DNA of 55,690 nucleotides from assembly GCA_946403215.1 (NCBI GenBank), contig CAMIZG010000007.1:1-55690 (forward strand). Reading direction: 5' to 3'. The notes under the pieces were generated by a model. The model worked only from the letters and a program-made list of their open reading frames with translations, searched no databases and was not told the DNA's origin. How positions within the stretch are numbered: the first letter of the stretch is position 1; every line of letters begins with the position of its first letter. The stretch is from an uncultured Bacteroidales bacterium. GTDB lineage: Bacteria > Bacteroidota > Bacteroidia > Bacteroidales > Paludibacteraceae. The position numbers and the translations under genes were made by a program. Positions 1-8,956 of the stretch are shown piece by piece.

Positions 1-126
1 TACTACTCCACCCAATACAAGAACCTGTTCGAGGCCGCGGACGCCTTCCCCTTTGTCAACGACACTCAATTGGGTTCCACGGCCGACCCATACAAGCCTA
101 ATCTTGTTTTGGCAACAAATAATTAA
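1..126 (+). CDS. C-terminal end of an unidentified protein (partial)
   Basis: Frame 1 is open from the window edge and ends at TAA 124-126, giving 41 residues that finish KPNLVLATNN. The segment is polar and aromatic with no membrane helix or recognisable motif, so it is probably the soluble tail of a larger protein. It lies 15 bp upstream of mltG on the same strand and may share its transcript. I do not recognise the family. Confidence 0.6.
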   Translation, partial: YYSTQYKNLFEAADAFPFVNDTQLGSTADPYKPNLVLATNN

Positions 127-141
127 AGTATCCGACAATAT

Positions 142-1188
142 ATGACGATCAAACCATCTTTCGTTCATACCTTTATGGGCGTGGTCGTGGGACTTGTTCT
201 GTTCCTGCTTACGTTCGGCGTGGAGCAATACTACCGCTACCACGTGAGCAACCTGCGCTCGCTGGACGGCAAAGAGCACAGTTATTATATCTACCCTGAT
301 TTGTCTGTCGATTCAGTGCTGAATATAGTTCGCAAGGACTACGACATCAGCGGTGAACTCGATTTACGCTGGCATATGCGTCTCAGGGTGTTCAACGATC
401 CGAAGCCGGGGCACTATGTGTTCCCTAAAGAGATGGGTGACAAACTGTTTATCAACAAGCTTCAGTCGGGTGAGCAGACACCTGTCACGATCAAATGGAC
501 GAACACCGTCCGGACACGTGAGGAGTTAGCCGGCCGTGTGGCCTCGCAACTGATGATGGATAGCGTGGATCTTATCGAGCGCCTGAGCAACGACACGTAC
601 ATGGACGAGTATGGCCTCAATGCCGAGACCAGCCGATGCCTGTTCATGCCCGACACGTACGAGGTGTTCTGGACCATCTCGCCGGACGAACTGTTCCGGC
701 GGATGGATGAGGAATATCGTGCGTTCTGGACCGACGAGCGCCGCCGGAAAGCCGAGGCGCAGGGGCTGACACAGGCAGAGGTGGCTATTCTGGCTTCGAT
801 CGTCGAAGGCGAGACCTACCTCACCAAGGATATGCCTACCATCGCCAGCTTATACATCAACCGTCTCCGCAAGGGCATGCCGCTGCAGGCCTGCCCGACG
901 GTGATCTATGCCGTAGGCGACTTCTCCATCAAGCGTGTGCTCAAAAGCCATCTGAAGGTCGAATCACCCTACAACACCTACAAGCACAAGGGTTTACCGC
1001 CCGGACCTATCCGTTGTCCGCTGCCGCGTACGCTGGATTTTGTATTGAACGCCCCAAAGACCGACTATCTGTATATGTGCGCCAACCCGGCCCTGGATGG
1101 CACGCACATCTTCTCCTCATCGTTCACCATCCACACCTCCGCGGCACGCGACTACCGCAGGACAATGGATCAGAAGCATATCAAATAA
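142..1188 (+). CDS. mltG: Endolytic murein transglycosylase MltG (YceG-like)
   Basis: 348 aa. MltG is an inner-membrane lytic transglycosylase that cuts nascent peptidoglycan strands and is thought to set glycan chain length. One N-terminal membrane helix (about residues 10-28) is followed by a periplasmic region. The C-terminal YceG catalytic signature is clear: ASIVEGET at 218-225, with E222 matching the catalytic glutamate, then YINRLRKGMPLQ (238-249), PTVIYAVG, ESPYNTY and GLPPGPI (284-290). Length is normal for the family. The ATG is preceded by an AT-rich stretch typical of Bacteroidota starts. The membrane protein downstream follows after 14 bp and is probably co-transcribed. Confidence 0.95.
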   Translation: MTIKPSFVHTFMGVVVGLVLFLLTFGVEQYYRYHVSNLRSLDGKEHSYYIYPDLSVDSVLNIVRKDYDISGELDLRWHMRLRVFNDPKPGHYVFPKEMGDKLFINKLQSGEQTPVTIKWTNTVRTREELAGRVASQLMMDSVDLIERLSNDTYMDEYGLNAETSRCLFMPDTYEVFWTISPDELFRRMDEEYRAFWTDERRRKAEAQGLTQAEVAILASIVEGETYLTKDMPTIASLYINRLRKGMPLQACPTVIYAVGDFSIKRVLKSHLKVESPYNTYKHKGLPPGPIRCPLPRTLDFVLNAPKTDYLYMCANPALDGTHIFSSSFTIHTSAARDYRRTMDQKHIK

Positions 1189-1202
1189 ACTCATAGCGAC
1201 GT

Positions 1203-1880
1203 ATGGCAAAGAAATACAACTACTTTTTCGGACTAAGCAGGCATAAGCGGAACCAGATGTTCAATAACTTCGCCCTCGGCCTTGTTGTCACATTGGGTGT
1301 ATGTCATCTGGTGGAGCTCACCTTCTTCGACCATGCTTCCGGCGGTCTTGTACTGATGCGTGCGATGCAGTATGCCGGTATGGCGTTTGTGATCAGTATT
1401 CCGCGCATGCTACGTGACACATGGCGTTTCGACGTACCGCCGCTCATCTCCATCTTCATCATCCTATACTGCCTCTGCTCGCTCATCTTGGGCGACGGAC
1501 TCGACCTGAACGGTCGTATAGGTTGGTGGGACGAACTGGTGCTGATGGAGACAGGCATACTGCTGCCGTTCATTCTCCTGTGGCAGATCCATCTGGCGAT
1601 GCACTTGTGGAGTGATTACATCCGGCTTCATCGGTGCCTCATCGCGCTGATTGTCGTCTTCTTTTCGGTGGGAATGGGTGCGTGTTGGGAGGTGACAGAA
1701 TATTTCTATTTCTCGCTTTTCCATCCGGAGTATATCACCACCCATCCCGTCTATGCTGACGCAATGACGGATATCCTGTTGCTCCTTGTATGTGCTGCGG
1801 TCGTTGCCCTCTACGGCCTTGTCCGCCACAATGCGCTTGTCAAGCGTTATTGTCCCGAGCCTGCTCCGGCTAAGGAGTGA
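1203..1880 (+). CDS. YjdF/DUF2238-like integral membrane protein
   Basis: 225 aa with about six hydrophobic segments. The pattern WWDELV (about 106-111), a late WEVTEY (160-165) and a following DAMTDILL (185-192) resembles the conserved WD, WE-x-x-EY and D-x-x-D-L motifs of the YjdF/DUF2238 family. That family sits in the inner membrane and has no established function. The C-terminus (PEPAPAKE) is short and polar. It follows mltG by 14 bp and precedes an RND operon by 35 bp, so it may be the last gene of the mltG transcript. The family assignment rests on motif resemblance only. Confidence 0.6.
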   Translation: MAKKYNYFFGLSRHKRNQMFNNFALGLVVTLGVCHLVELTFFDHASGGLVLMRAMQYAGMAFVISIPRMLRDTWRFDVPPLISIFIILYCLCSLILGDGLDLNGRIGWWDELVLMETGILLPFILLWQIHLAMHLWSDYIRLHRCLIALIVVFFSVGMGACWEVTEYFYFSLFHPEYITTHPVYADAMTDILLLLVCAAVVALYGLVRHNALVKRYCPEPAPAKE

Positions 1881-1915
1881 GCGGTGTTAATAAATGAAAA
1901 AAAACAACAAACAAC

Positions 1916-2932
1916 ATGAAACGTATATATATAGTCCTGTCTGCTGCTGTGCTGCTGATGGGATGCGTTAAAAAATCGAAGTACAGTTATCTGACTGACA
2001 AGCCTCTGCCCGTAGAGATTGAGGTGGTAGGCGAGAGCAGCCGTATGGTGGAAGATACCTACGTGGGCGAGATCCGTCCGCAGACGGATATCTCTCTTGT
2101 GTTCCCTTTGGGCGGGCAGATCACAGGTATCTATGTCAAGAGCGGTGAACGCGTCCGCAGCGGTCAGTTGATTGCCACCGTGGACAGCACGCAGGCCAAA
2201 GCCTTGATGGAGAGCGCCAACGCCATGTATGCCCAGGCGCAGGACGGCTACCGTCGCCTCAAGCCGCTGCACCAGCAAGGCGGCATAAGCGATGTCAAAT
2301 GGGTGGAGATGGAGACGAATCTGGAGAAAGCCCGTTCGATGGCTATCTCGGCAAGCAAGCGTTATGAGGATTGTGCGCTGCGTGCCGTATGCGACGGCAT
2401 CGTCAGCATGCGTGACATCAGCGTGGGGCAGCACGTAGGCATTGCGCAACCCATAGGCCGACTGATGGATCTCAAGGCGTACAACGTCGAGTTCACCGTT
2501 CCCGAGAGCGAGATAGGTCATCTAACGGCTGGGCAGACCCTGCGAGTCAGTCTGCCGGCGCTGGACAAGGAATATGAAGCGTCCATCTTCGAGAAAGCGC
2601 TGACCTCCACGCACATCGCCCACACGTACATGGTCAAGGCGGAGATTATTGACCCGGATGCCGCCAAGGACCTGCTGCCCGGCATGGTGTGCCGCGCCAT
2701 AATCACCCAACGCGAGAAGAACGGTTACATCATCTCCGCCGGATGCATCCAAACGCAGCAACGCGGACATAGCGTGTGGTTGCTTCGCAACGGACGAGCA
2801 GAGAGGATGATGGTGAAGATAGGTGCTTTCGTGGAGAACGGCGTGTTGGTTACCGAAGGTGTGACACTTGGCGACACGGTTATCAGCAAGGGCTATCAGA
2901 AGATGTACAAAGGAGCGAAAGTTGAGTTTTAA
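1916..2932 (+). CDS. RND efflux periplasmic adaptor lipoprotein (HlyD/AcrA family), system 1
   Basis: 338 aa. Adaptors of this family link an inner-membrane RND pump to an outer-membrane channel. The N-terminus is a lipoprotein signal with lipobox L14-M-G-C17. It is followed by the biotinyl-lipoyl half-motif (GGQITGIYVKSGERVRSGQL, about 66-85), an alpha-helical hairpin (about 90-145), the second lipoyl half (CDGIVSMRDISVGQHVG) and the beta-barrel and membrane-proximal domains. It is the first gene of an adaptor-permease-channel operon running 1916-7445. The hairpin is short compared with AcrA. Substrate cannot be inferred. Confidence 0.92.
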   Translation: MKRIYIVLSAAVLLMGCVKKSKYSYLTDKPLPVEIEVVGESSRMVEDTYVGEIRPQTDISLVFPLGGQITGIYVKSGERVRSGQLIATVDSTQAKALMESANAMYAQAQDGYRRLKPLHQQGGISDVKWVEMETNLEKARSMAISASKRYEDCALRAVCDGIVSMRDISVGQHVGIAQPIGRLMDLKAYNVEFTVPESEIGHLTAGQTLRVSLPALDKEYEASIFEKALTSTHIAHTYMVKAEIIDPDAAKDLLPGMVCRAIITQREKNGYIISAGCIQTQQRGHSVWLLRNGRAERMMVKIGAFVENGVLVTEGVTLGDTVISKGYQKMYKGAKVEF

Positions 2933-2980
2933 GGTTTAGGATGGTTCAGAACAACCCTGAACAAAAACAACAATGACAAG

Positions 2981-5900
2981 ATGAGAGATCGTAATCATAT
3001 TGAATCCGCTATGCGTCACCACGGCATTATCTACGCGGTGGTGGCGATGCTGGTGGTGTTCGGCATCTTTGCCTTGGGCAGGATGAACAAGGATGAGTTT
3101 CCGCAGGTGACCATCCGTCTGGGTCTGGTAGTAGGCGTCTATCCCGGCGCGACAGCCCAGGAGGTGGAAGAGCAGGTGGCCAAGCCAATTGAGCAGTACC
3201 TGTTCACCTTCCCCGAGATAGACAAACGCAAGACTTATAGCCTAAGTCAGGATGGTATGTGCTACGTGTTCGCCGCCCTCACACCCAAGGTGATGAACGC
3301 CAACGAGGCGTGGGGCAAGATCCGCGGCGGACTAAGCCTGATGAAGCAGATGCAGTTGCCTTCGGGTCTGCTGGCTGTAGCGGTGATTGACGACTTCGGC
3401 AACACCAGCAGTCTTCTACTTGCGCTGGAGAGCAACGAGCGTTCACCTCGCGAACTGGAGGATTACGCCAACATGGTGAGCGACCGCCTGCGCGAGATAA
3501 AGGAGATGGGCAGCATCAAACTGCTCGGCCAGCAGCACGAGGAGATATCCGTGACGCTGGATGTGGAGCGTATAACCCGCTACTCCATCAATCAGAACCT
3601 GATCATGGCACGCCTCGCCACACAGGGTTTCCGCACCATGACCGGGGAGATAGCCAATGACATGGGTGCAGCGCTCATCCAGGTGGAAGTGCCGTTCAAG
3701 ACCGAGTACGAACTGGGCGAGCAGATTATCCTGTCCGACCCTGTTACCGGCCAGACCATACGTCTCAAGGATATAGCCACAATCGAGCGGCGTTATGCCG
3801 AGCCAAAGAAGTATATCCAGCGCTTTGCCGAGAACGGCGTAGGCGACTGTCTGCTACTCAACCTAGAAATGCAGCCGGGTAACAACATCGTAGCCTTCGG
3901 CAAGAAGGTGGATGAGGTGTTGGCGCACATGTCCGCCATACTGCCGCCTGATGTAAGGATGCACAAGATAACCGACCAGCCGCGCGTGGTGGATGACAGT
4001 GTTCGCTCGTTTCTGAAAGACTTGGTCATCTCCGTGCTGATAGTGATAGCCGTGATGCTCGTGCTCTTCCCCATGCGCACAGCTTTGGTCAGTTCTACCG
4101 GTCTGCCTATATGTATTGCTATCACTCTGGGTATCATGTATCTGGCAGGTGTCGAACTCAACACCGTAACCTTGGCGGCACTGATTGTGGTGCTCGGCAT
4201 GGTGGTGGATGACAGTGTGATTGTCATTGACGGCTATAGCGAACTGCTGGAGAAAGGTCACTCGCGCTGGTACGCTGCGGCTGTCTCCACCCACGACCTG
4301 TTCGTGCCGATGCTCATCGCCACAACGTCCATCTCAGGAATGTTCTTCCCCATGCTCGGGCTGATGACCGGTCCGCTGGCGGACTTCATCAAGCTCTTCC
4401 CGTGGGCCATCTTCATTGCCCTGTCGTGCAGTATATTGTACGCTGTATGGATCATCCCGTACATGGCGAGCTCGCTGATCAAGCCCAAGTCTGAAGGTGT
4501 CAAACCTACGTGGGGTGAGCGCTTGCAGAACGCCTTCTTCACCGCCTTGCAGAACGGCTATCAGAAGTTGCTCGACCTCTGCTTCCGGCATCCGTGGCTG
4601 ACCATCAGTGCCGGGCTGGGGTCGGTAGTGATAGGTGCGTTCATACTTATCCACCTCAATATCCAGCTCATGCCCAAAGCCAACCGCGACTGTTTTGCCG
4701 TGGAGATCCATCTGACCGATGGTGCATCGTTAGAGCAGACGCAGGCTGTTGTGGATAGCCTCGGGAGCGTGCTCAATGCCGATGAGCGCATCGAGAGCGT
4801 GACTGCGTTCGTGGGCATGGCCAGTCCGCGCTTCCATGCCACCTACGCCCCGCAGATAGGTGGCGAGAACTATGCACAGTTCATCGTCAACACCGTGTCG
4901 GCAGACGCTACGGTGGAGCTCATTGAGCATTATCAGCCACTATACGAGAACGCCTTCCCCAACGCCTACTGCCGCTTCAAGCGACTGGATTATCAGGCGG
5001 TGGCCAACCCCATAGAGATCAACGTGCAGGGCTCCGACCTAGGACAGATGGAGCTCATTGCCGATTCACTCAAGGCGTTCCTGGCGGCTATGCCGGAGTT
5101 GGCGTGGGTGCATTCGAGCTATGACGAGACAGTGCAGACCATCCGTCTGCGTCTGAAGGACGACGAAGCCAGCCGTCTGGGCGTGACGCAGACCACCTTG
5201 TCGCTCTACCTGAACGGTTTGCTGCGCGGACGAAAGATGACAGCCATCTGGCAGGACGGCTACAAGACTCCCGTCGTGCTCTACACTGTGGGCGCTGATT
5301 CGCTCAACTATTCTGACATCGCCAATGTGATGATCCCGACCGTCTTGCCGGGTATATGGGTGCCGCTGCGGCAAGTGGCTGAGATAGAGCCGGACTTCCA
5401 CCATGCGCAGATCAAACGCCGCAACAGCGTCCGCACCATCACCGTGTCGGCAGATACACGCGGGAAAGAGGCTGCCCTGACTCTGATGAAACCTATACGC
5501 CAATACGTCAACCACTTGGAAAAGAACCTCCCCGACGGCGTACGCATCACCTACGGCGGTTCGTTGGAGAACTCGCTGGAGACGCTGCCCGGCCTGGTGC
5601 TGTCCGTGCTGGCGGCACTACTCGTACTGCTGGTGCTGCTCGTATATCACTTCAAGAAGCTGAACATCGCCTTCCTCTCGCTCAGCTCCAGCCTGCTCTG
5701 TCTGTTCGGCGCGGCGCTGGGGTTATGGCTGTTCCGTCAGGACTTCTCCATTACCGCTATCTTGGGTATCATCTCGCTCATCGGCATCATTGTGCGCAAT
5801 GCCATCATCATGTACGAGTATGCCGATTTCCTGGTTAATACCGAACATATCACGGCACGCGAAGCCGCCTACCTAGCCGGTCAGCGTCGTATGCGGCCTA

Positions 5901-6091
5901 TCTTCCTGACCACCGCCACTACGGCGCTGGGAGTTGTTCCGATGATATTGGCGGCCACCGACCTATGGATGCCTATGGGCGTGGTCATCTGCTTCGGCGC
6001 TATCATCACCATGCCGATGGTGGTCACCCTGCTGCCTGTAGCTTATTGGAAACTGTTTGAAAAATCCACACGACGCTATGAACACAAATAA
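2981..6091 (+). CDS. RND multidrug/solute efflux permease (AcrB/HAE-like), system 1
   Basis: 1036 aa, full length for an RND permease. It is the proton-driven inner-membrane pump of the tripartite system. An N-terminal helix is followed by the first porter domain (PGATAQEVEEQVAKPIEQ). The TM4 proton-relay motif VVDDSVIVID has D410-D411 at the position of AcrB D407/D408. A second half carries its own large periplasmic loop and five to six C-terminal helices. The start ATG is 48 bp after the adaptor. Its 3' end overlaps the channel gene by 14 bp, implying translational coupling. The sequence diverges from classical AcrB (for example LGRMNKDEFPQVTI at the N-terminus), so a drug substrate should not be assumed. 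Confidence 0.93.
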   Translation: MRDRNHIESAMRHHGIIYAVVAMLVVFGIFALGRMNKDEFPQVTIRLGLVVGVYPGATAQEVEEQVAKPIEQYLFTFPEIDKRKTYSLSQDGMCYVFAALTPKVMNANEAWGKIRGGLSLMKQMQLPSGLLAVAVIDDFGNTSSLLLALESNERSPRELEDYANMVSDRLREIKEMGSIKLLGQQHEEISVTLDVERITRYSINQNLIMARLATQGFRTMTGEIANDMGAALIQVEVPFKTEYELGEQIILSDPVTGQTIRLKDIATIERRYAEPKKYIQRFAENGVGDCLLLNLEMQPGNNIVAFGKKVDEVLAHMSAILPPDVRMHKITDQPRVVDDSVRSFLKDLVISVLIVIAVMLVLFPMRTALVSSTGLPICIAITLGIMYLAGVELNTVTLAALIVVLGMVVDDSVIVIDGYSELLEKGHSRWYAAAVSTHDLFVPMLIATTSISGMFFPMLGLMTGPLADFIKLFPWAIFIALSCSILYAVWIIPYMASSLIKPKSEGVKPTWGERLQNAFFTALQNGYQKLLDLCFRHPWLTISAGLGSVVIGAFILIHLNIQLMPKANRDCFAVEIHLTDGASLEQTQAVVDSLGSVLNADERIESVTAFVGMASPRFHATYAPQIGGENYAQFIVNTVSADATVELIEHYQPLYENAFPNAYCRFKRLDYQAVANPIEINVQGSDLGQMELIADSLKAFLAAMPELAWVHSSYDETVQTIRLRLKDDEASRLGVTQTTLSLYLNGLLRGRKMTAIWQDGYKTPVVLYTVGADSLNYSDIANVMIPTVLPGIWVPLRQVAEIEPDFHHAQIKRRNSVRTITVSADTRGKEAALTLMKPIRQYVNHLEKNLPDGVRITYGGSLENSLETLPGLVLSVLAALLVLLVLLVYHFKKLNIAFLSLSSSLLCLFGAALGLWLFRQDFSITAILGIISLIGIIVRNAIIMYEYADFLVNTEHITAREAAYLAGQRRMRPIFLTTATTALGVVPMILAATDLWMPMGVVICFGAIITMPMVVTLLPVAYWKLFEKSTRRYEHK

Positions 6092-7445
6092 ACAATACAT
6101 ACTCACTCTGCTCCTGGCTCTTGGCTCCTGGCTCATTGTTCCCGCTCAACAGTTGCTCACGCTGGATTCCTGTCTGAGCAGCGCCCGTCAGCATAACAGC
6201 ACTATCCGCTCCGCAGCCCTGGAGGTGGCTGTCTCCCAGGAGCTGAAGAAGCAGATGTTGTGGAAATACTTCCCTCAGGTCAGCCTGCAGGGCTTTGCCT
6301 TTGGAGCAGCAAAGCCCCTAATCGATGCCGATGTGACGGAGATAGGGCTGCAAGGGGAAACGAAAGACCTGCTCAAATCGACGTTTGAGATATTGGATGC
6401 GATAGCCAAAGGGAATGACCCGAACGCCACAATCAGTTCGGAGATCAAGATGTTGCGCTGGGGTGCTCTGGCGAATGCGCAGGCCGTACAGCCTGTGTAT
6501 TGGGGCGGACAGATCGTCACGGCCAACCGTCTTGCGCAACTCGGTATCGATGCCTCGCGCCTCAAGCAGGAGGTCAGCGAGCGCGATGTGCTTCAGGAGG
6601 TAACGGACACCTATTGGCTCATAGCCGGACTGATCGACAAGCGCCAGACGGTAAGCAAGGTGGTCAGCCTGCTCGATACCATCAGCAACATCGCACAAGT
6701 GGCGTACAACAACGGTCTGGTTACCGCCAACGATCTGCTACGCGTGCAGCTCAAGCAGAACGAGATGCAGACCAAATCCCTGCAACTGGAGAACGGCATT
6801 CAACTGGCCTCACGATTGCTCTGCCACCTCATCGGTCAACCCTACGATCACGAACTGCTCCTACAGCCGCTCAACGACGATGATATCATCGCACTGTCAG
6901 AGCAACCCGACACGATCAATGTCAGCAACCGCCCTGAAAGCAAACTGTTAGAGTTGAACATCCGCTACAACCGGATGAACCGCCGTCTTACGCTCGGCGA
7001 ATCGCTGCCGCACCTGGCTATAGGATTGACGGGCGGGTACTCCAACTTCTTTGAGAAGCATACAGCCAACGCCTTGGCTTTTGTCAACCTGAGCATCCCC
7101 CTCACCGGCTGGGGCGAGACAGTGCACCGACTCCGTCAGCACGACCTGAAGATTCAACAGGCGGAACTCATGCAGCAGGATCTGACGGAAAAGATGAGCC
7201 TGCAGAACCGCCAGATATACGATCAGCTCATCGAGGCGCTCAAACTCATGGAGCAGCATCGAGCCAGCCGCAACCTCGCAGAGGATAACCACCGTATATC
7301 CCTCATGAACTACCAGGCGGGTGTCGGCACCATGACCGAACTCATGGAAGCGGAAGCGCTCCTCCTGCAAGCCGAAAACGCCTACACTGATGCCTTGATC
7401 ACCTACCGCTCCGCGCTGCGCAAATATAACGACTACAACCAATAG
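6078..7445 (+). CDS. TolC-family outer-membrane efflux channel, system 1
   Basis: 455 aa. It forms the trimeric outer-membrane exit duct for the adaptor and permease just upstream. I chose ATG 6078 because it gives a clean Sec signal (LLLALGSWLIVPAQ, cut near residue 24); an in-frame TTG at 6057 would add seven polar residues. Two OEP repeats are visible, each with a long amphipathic coiled-coil region. Key stretches are LTLDSCLSSARQHNSTIRS near the mature N-terminus, GLVTANDLLRVQL (about 214-226) and the matching NYQAGVGTMTELMEAEALLL near the C-terminus. The signal-peptide coding region holds a 7-bp tandem repeat (6110-6137). The gene overlaps the permease by 14 bp. Confidence 0.92.
   Translation: MNTNKQYILTLLLALGSWLIVPAQQLLTLDSCLSSARQHNSTIRSAALEVAVSQELKKQMLWKYFPQVSLQGFAFGAAKPLIDADVTEIGLQGETKDLLKSTFEILDAIAKGNDPNATISSEIKMLRWGALANAQAVQPVYWGGQIVTANRLAQLGIDASRLKQEVSERDVLQEVTDTYWLIAGLIDKRQTVSKVVSLLDTISNIAQVAYNNGLVTANDLLRVQLKQNEMQTKSLQLENGIQLASRLLCHLIGQPYDHELLLQPLNDDDIIALSEQPDTINVSNRPESKLLELNIRYNRMNRRLTLGESLPHLAIGLTGGYSNFFEKHTANALAFVNLSIPLTGWGETVHRLRQHDLKIQQAELMQQDLTEKMSLQNRQIYDQLIEALKLMEQHRASRNLAEDNHRISLMNYQAGVGTMTELMEAEALLLQAENAYTDALITYRSALRKYNDYNQ
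6110..6137 (+). repeat. 7-bp tandem repeat in the TolC-like signal peptide
   Basis: Four adjacent units GCTCCTG, GCTCTTG, GCTCCTG and GCTCATT (the last degenerate) encode the hydrophobic core of the signal peptide. The period is not a multiple of three, so gain or loss of one unit would shift the frame just after the start codon. Confidence 0.75.
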
Positions 7446-7683
7446 TCAATTGACGATGCCAATTAGTCCATCGTGCAGATCACGTCATGTGCATGGCTGT
7501 TAATTAAATATTGCCCCTGAGAATGGTTAACCAATCATTAAGGAACCATCAACTAACCACTAACGTTCGATTTTGAACATAGCGTTCGAAAACTTCCAAA
7601 TATGGCGGATGATAAAAAATGACATGAGACAATTGAGACAGTTGAGATATCTTTTATCAACACTATTTGGGAAAGTAAAACTT
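7446..7683. other. Convergent intergenic region with short degenerate repeats
   Basis: This 238-bp gap separates the convergent TolC-like and gltS genes. It contains no convincing ORF. It holds a repeated CGTTCGA (about 7564 and 7582) with a GTTCGA/GAAC inverted pairing, an AACCA-rich stretch (about 7520-7563) and a 9-bp tandem run (GAGACAATT, GAGACAGTT, GAGATATCT at 7626-7652). I see no strong U-tailed terminator. Confidence 0.5.
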
Positions 7684-8952
7684 TTACAGGATATTGAGGA
7701 AGAGTGTGATTAGGGCTGTGTTGATGATGTCGGTGAACATGGCTCCGATGATGGGTACGATGAGGAAAGGGTTGGGGGTGTAGTGGTACTTGTAGCACAC
7801 GGCACTCATGTTGGCCATGGCGTTGGGTGTAGCGCCTAACCCGAAGCCACACAGTCCTGCGCATAGCACAGCGGCGTCGTAGTTGCGGCCGAGCATGGGG
7901 AAGGCAACGAAATAGACGAACAAGATCATCATCAGCACCTGACATGTAAGGATGACCACCAAGGGCAGCGCCAGGCTCTGCAGTTCCCACAGGCGGAGTG
8001 AGATCATCGCCATGCCGAGGAACATAGAGAGGCATATATTCCCCACACTGATGATGCGCTCCATATCGAGCAATTTATCCGCTTTCGTCCACTTGCCGTC
8101 CTCGCGGTAGGGGATGAAGCCTATCGTGTTGCGTACGATGGCGGCTAAGATCAGTGCGCCGAAATAGGCGGGGAAGGTGACTCCCGTTTTGGCAAGCAGC
8201 CAGCTGACCAGTGTACCTCCGCCCATGACGATCAGGATCCAATAGCTGGCTTTGGCGTACTGCTGGAACTCTTGTTCGTTGGTACTCAAACGTTGTGCTC
8301 GTCCGGTGGGGGAAGCCTCGTCGCTCTCAATGCCTGCCATAGCGGGGTCGATCTCCGGTGCGTTAGCTTGCATCTGTTCGTGCGTCAGTTTCTTGCTGAT
8401 GATGCGATTAGCCAGCGGTCCCCCGATCATCGATCCGGCAATCAGTCCAAAGGTGGCAGCAGCCATGCCAATGGTATCAGCGCCGTGCAGTCCCATGCTC
8501 TGCAGCACGGGGGCAAATCCTCCTGCGGTACCGTGTCCTCCGGTCATGGAGACGCTGCCGGCCGCTATGCCGAGCAGCGGGCTGACGCCCATAAGTCGCG
8601 TTATGCCCAGCGGCATGGTGTTCTGCAGTGTGATGATGATCACCAGCAGGACAAGCATGATCACCAACGGTTTGCCTCCCTGCTTGAGCATCTTCATGTC
8701 GCTCTGGAAGCCTACGCAGGTGAAGAATGCGAGCATGAAGACCTGCATGAGCGTGCCGTCGAACGCCACCTCGATGTCCGTCCAGCCGTACAGCACCAAA
8801 GTGAGCAAGGAGATGATCAGTCCGCCACTGACAGGCGATGGCACGCAGAACCTCTGCAGGAAGGCTATGCGTCGCGTTAGCACCATGCCGACCATCAGAG
8901 CTAAAGCACCGATGCCGGCTGTTTGAAGCATATCGAGATGGATGGTGGTCAT
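7684..8952 (-). CDS. gltS: Sodium/glutamate symporter GltS
   Basis: 422 aa, close to the roughly 400-residue GltS family. GltS imports glutamate with sodium across the inner membrane. About ten or more hydrophobic helices are arranged in two halves, with the family glycine-rich loops GSVSMTGGHGTAGGFAP (first half) and GLCGFGLGATPNAMANM (second half), the latter matching the GATANAMA-type re-entrant loop. A hydrophilic central linker carries the acidic stretch GIESDEASPTG. I place the start at ATG 8952, which directly precedes the first helix and lies four bases after the stop of the upstream barrel gene. It ends convergently with the TolC-like gene. Confidence 0.93.
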   Translation of the reverse strand: MTTIHLDMLQTAGIGALALMVGMVLTRRIAFLQRFCVPSPVSGGLIISLLTLVLYGWTDIEVAFDGTLMQVFMLAFFTCVGFQSDMKMLKQGGKPLVIMLVLLVIIITLQNTMPLGITRLMGVSPLLGIAAGSVSMTGGHGTAGGFAPVLQSMGLHGADTIGMAAATFGLIAGSMIGGPLANRIISKKLTHEQMQANAPEIDPAMAGIESDEASPTGRAQRLSTNEQEFQQYAKASYWILIVMGGGTLVSWLLAKTGVTFPAYFGALILAAIVRNTIGFIPYREDGKWTKADKLLDMERIISVGNICLSMFLGMAMISLRLWELQSLALPLVVILTCQVLMMILFVYFVAFPMLGRNYDAAVLCAGLCGFGLGATPNAMANMSAVCYKYHYTPNPFLIVPIIGAMFTDIINTALITLFLNIL

Positions 8953-8956
8953 ACAG

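Noticed and set aside
1..126. Assignment of the first partial gene to SusD or a dipeptidase family
   Set aside because: Only 41 C-terminal residues are visible and none form a diagnostic motif.
6057..6077. TTG start for the TolC-like gene
   Set aside because: It adds a polar extension before the signal peptide; ATG 6078 gives a standard Sec signal.
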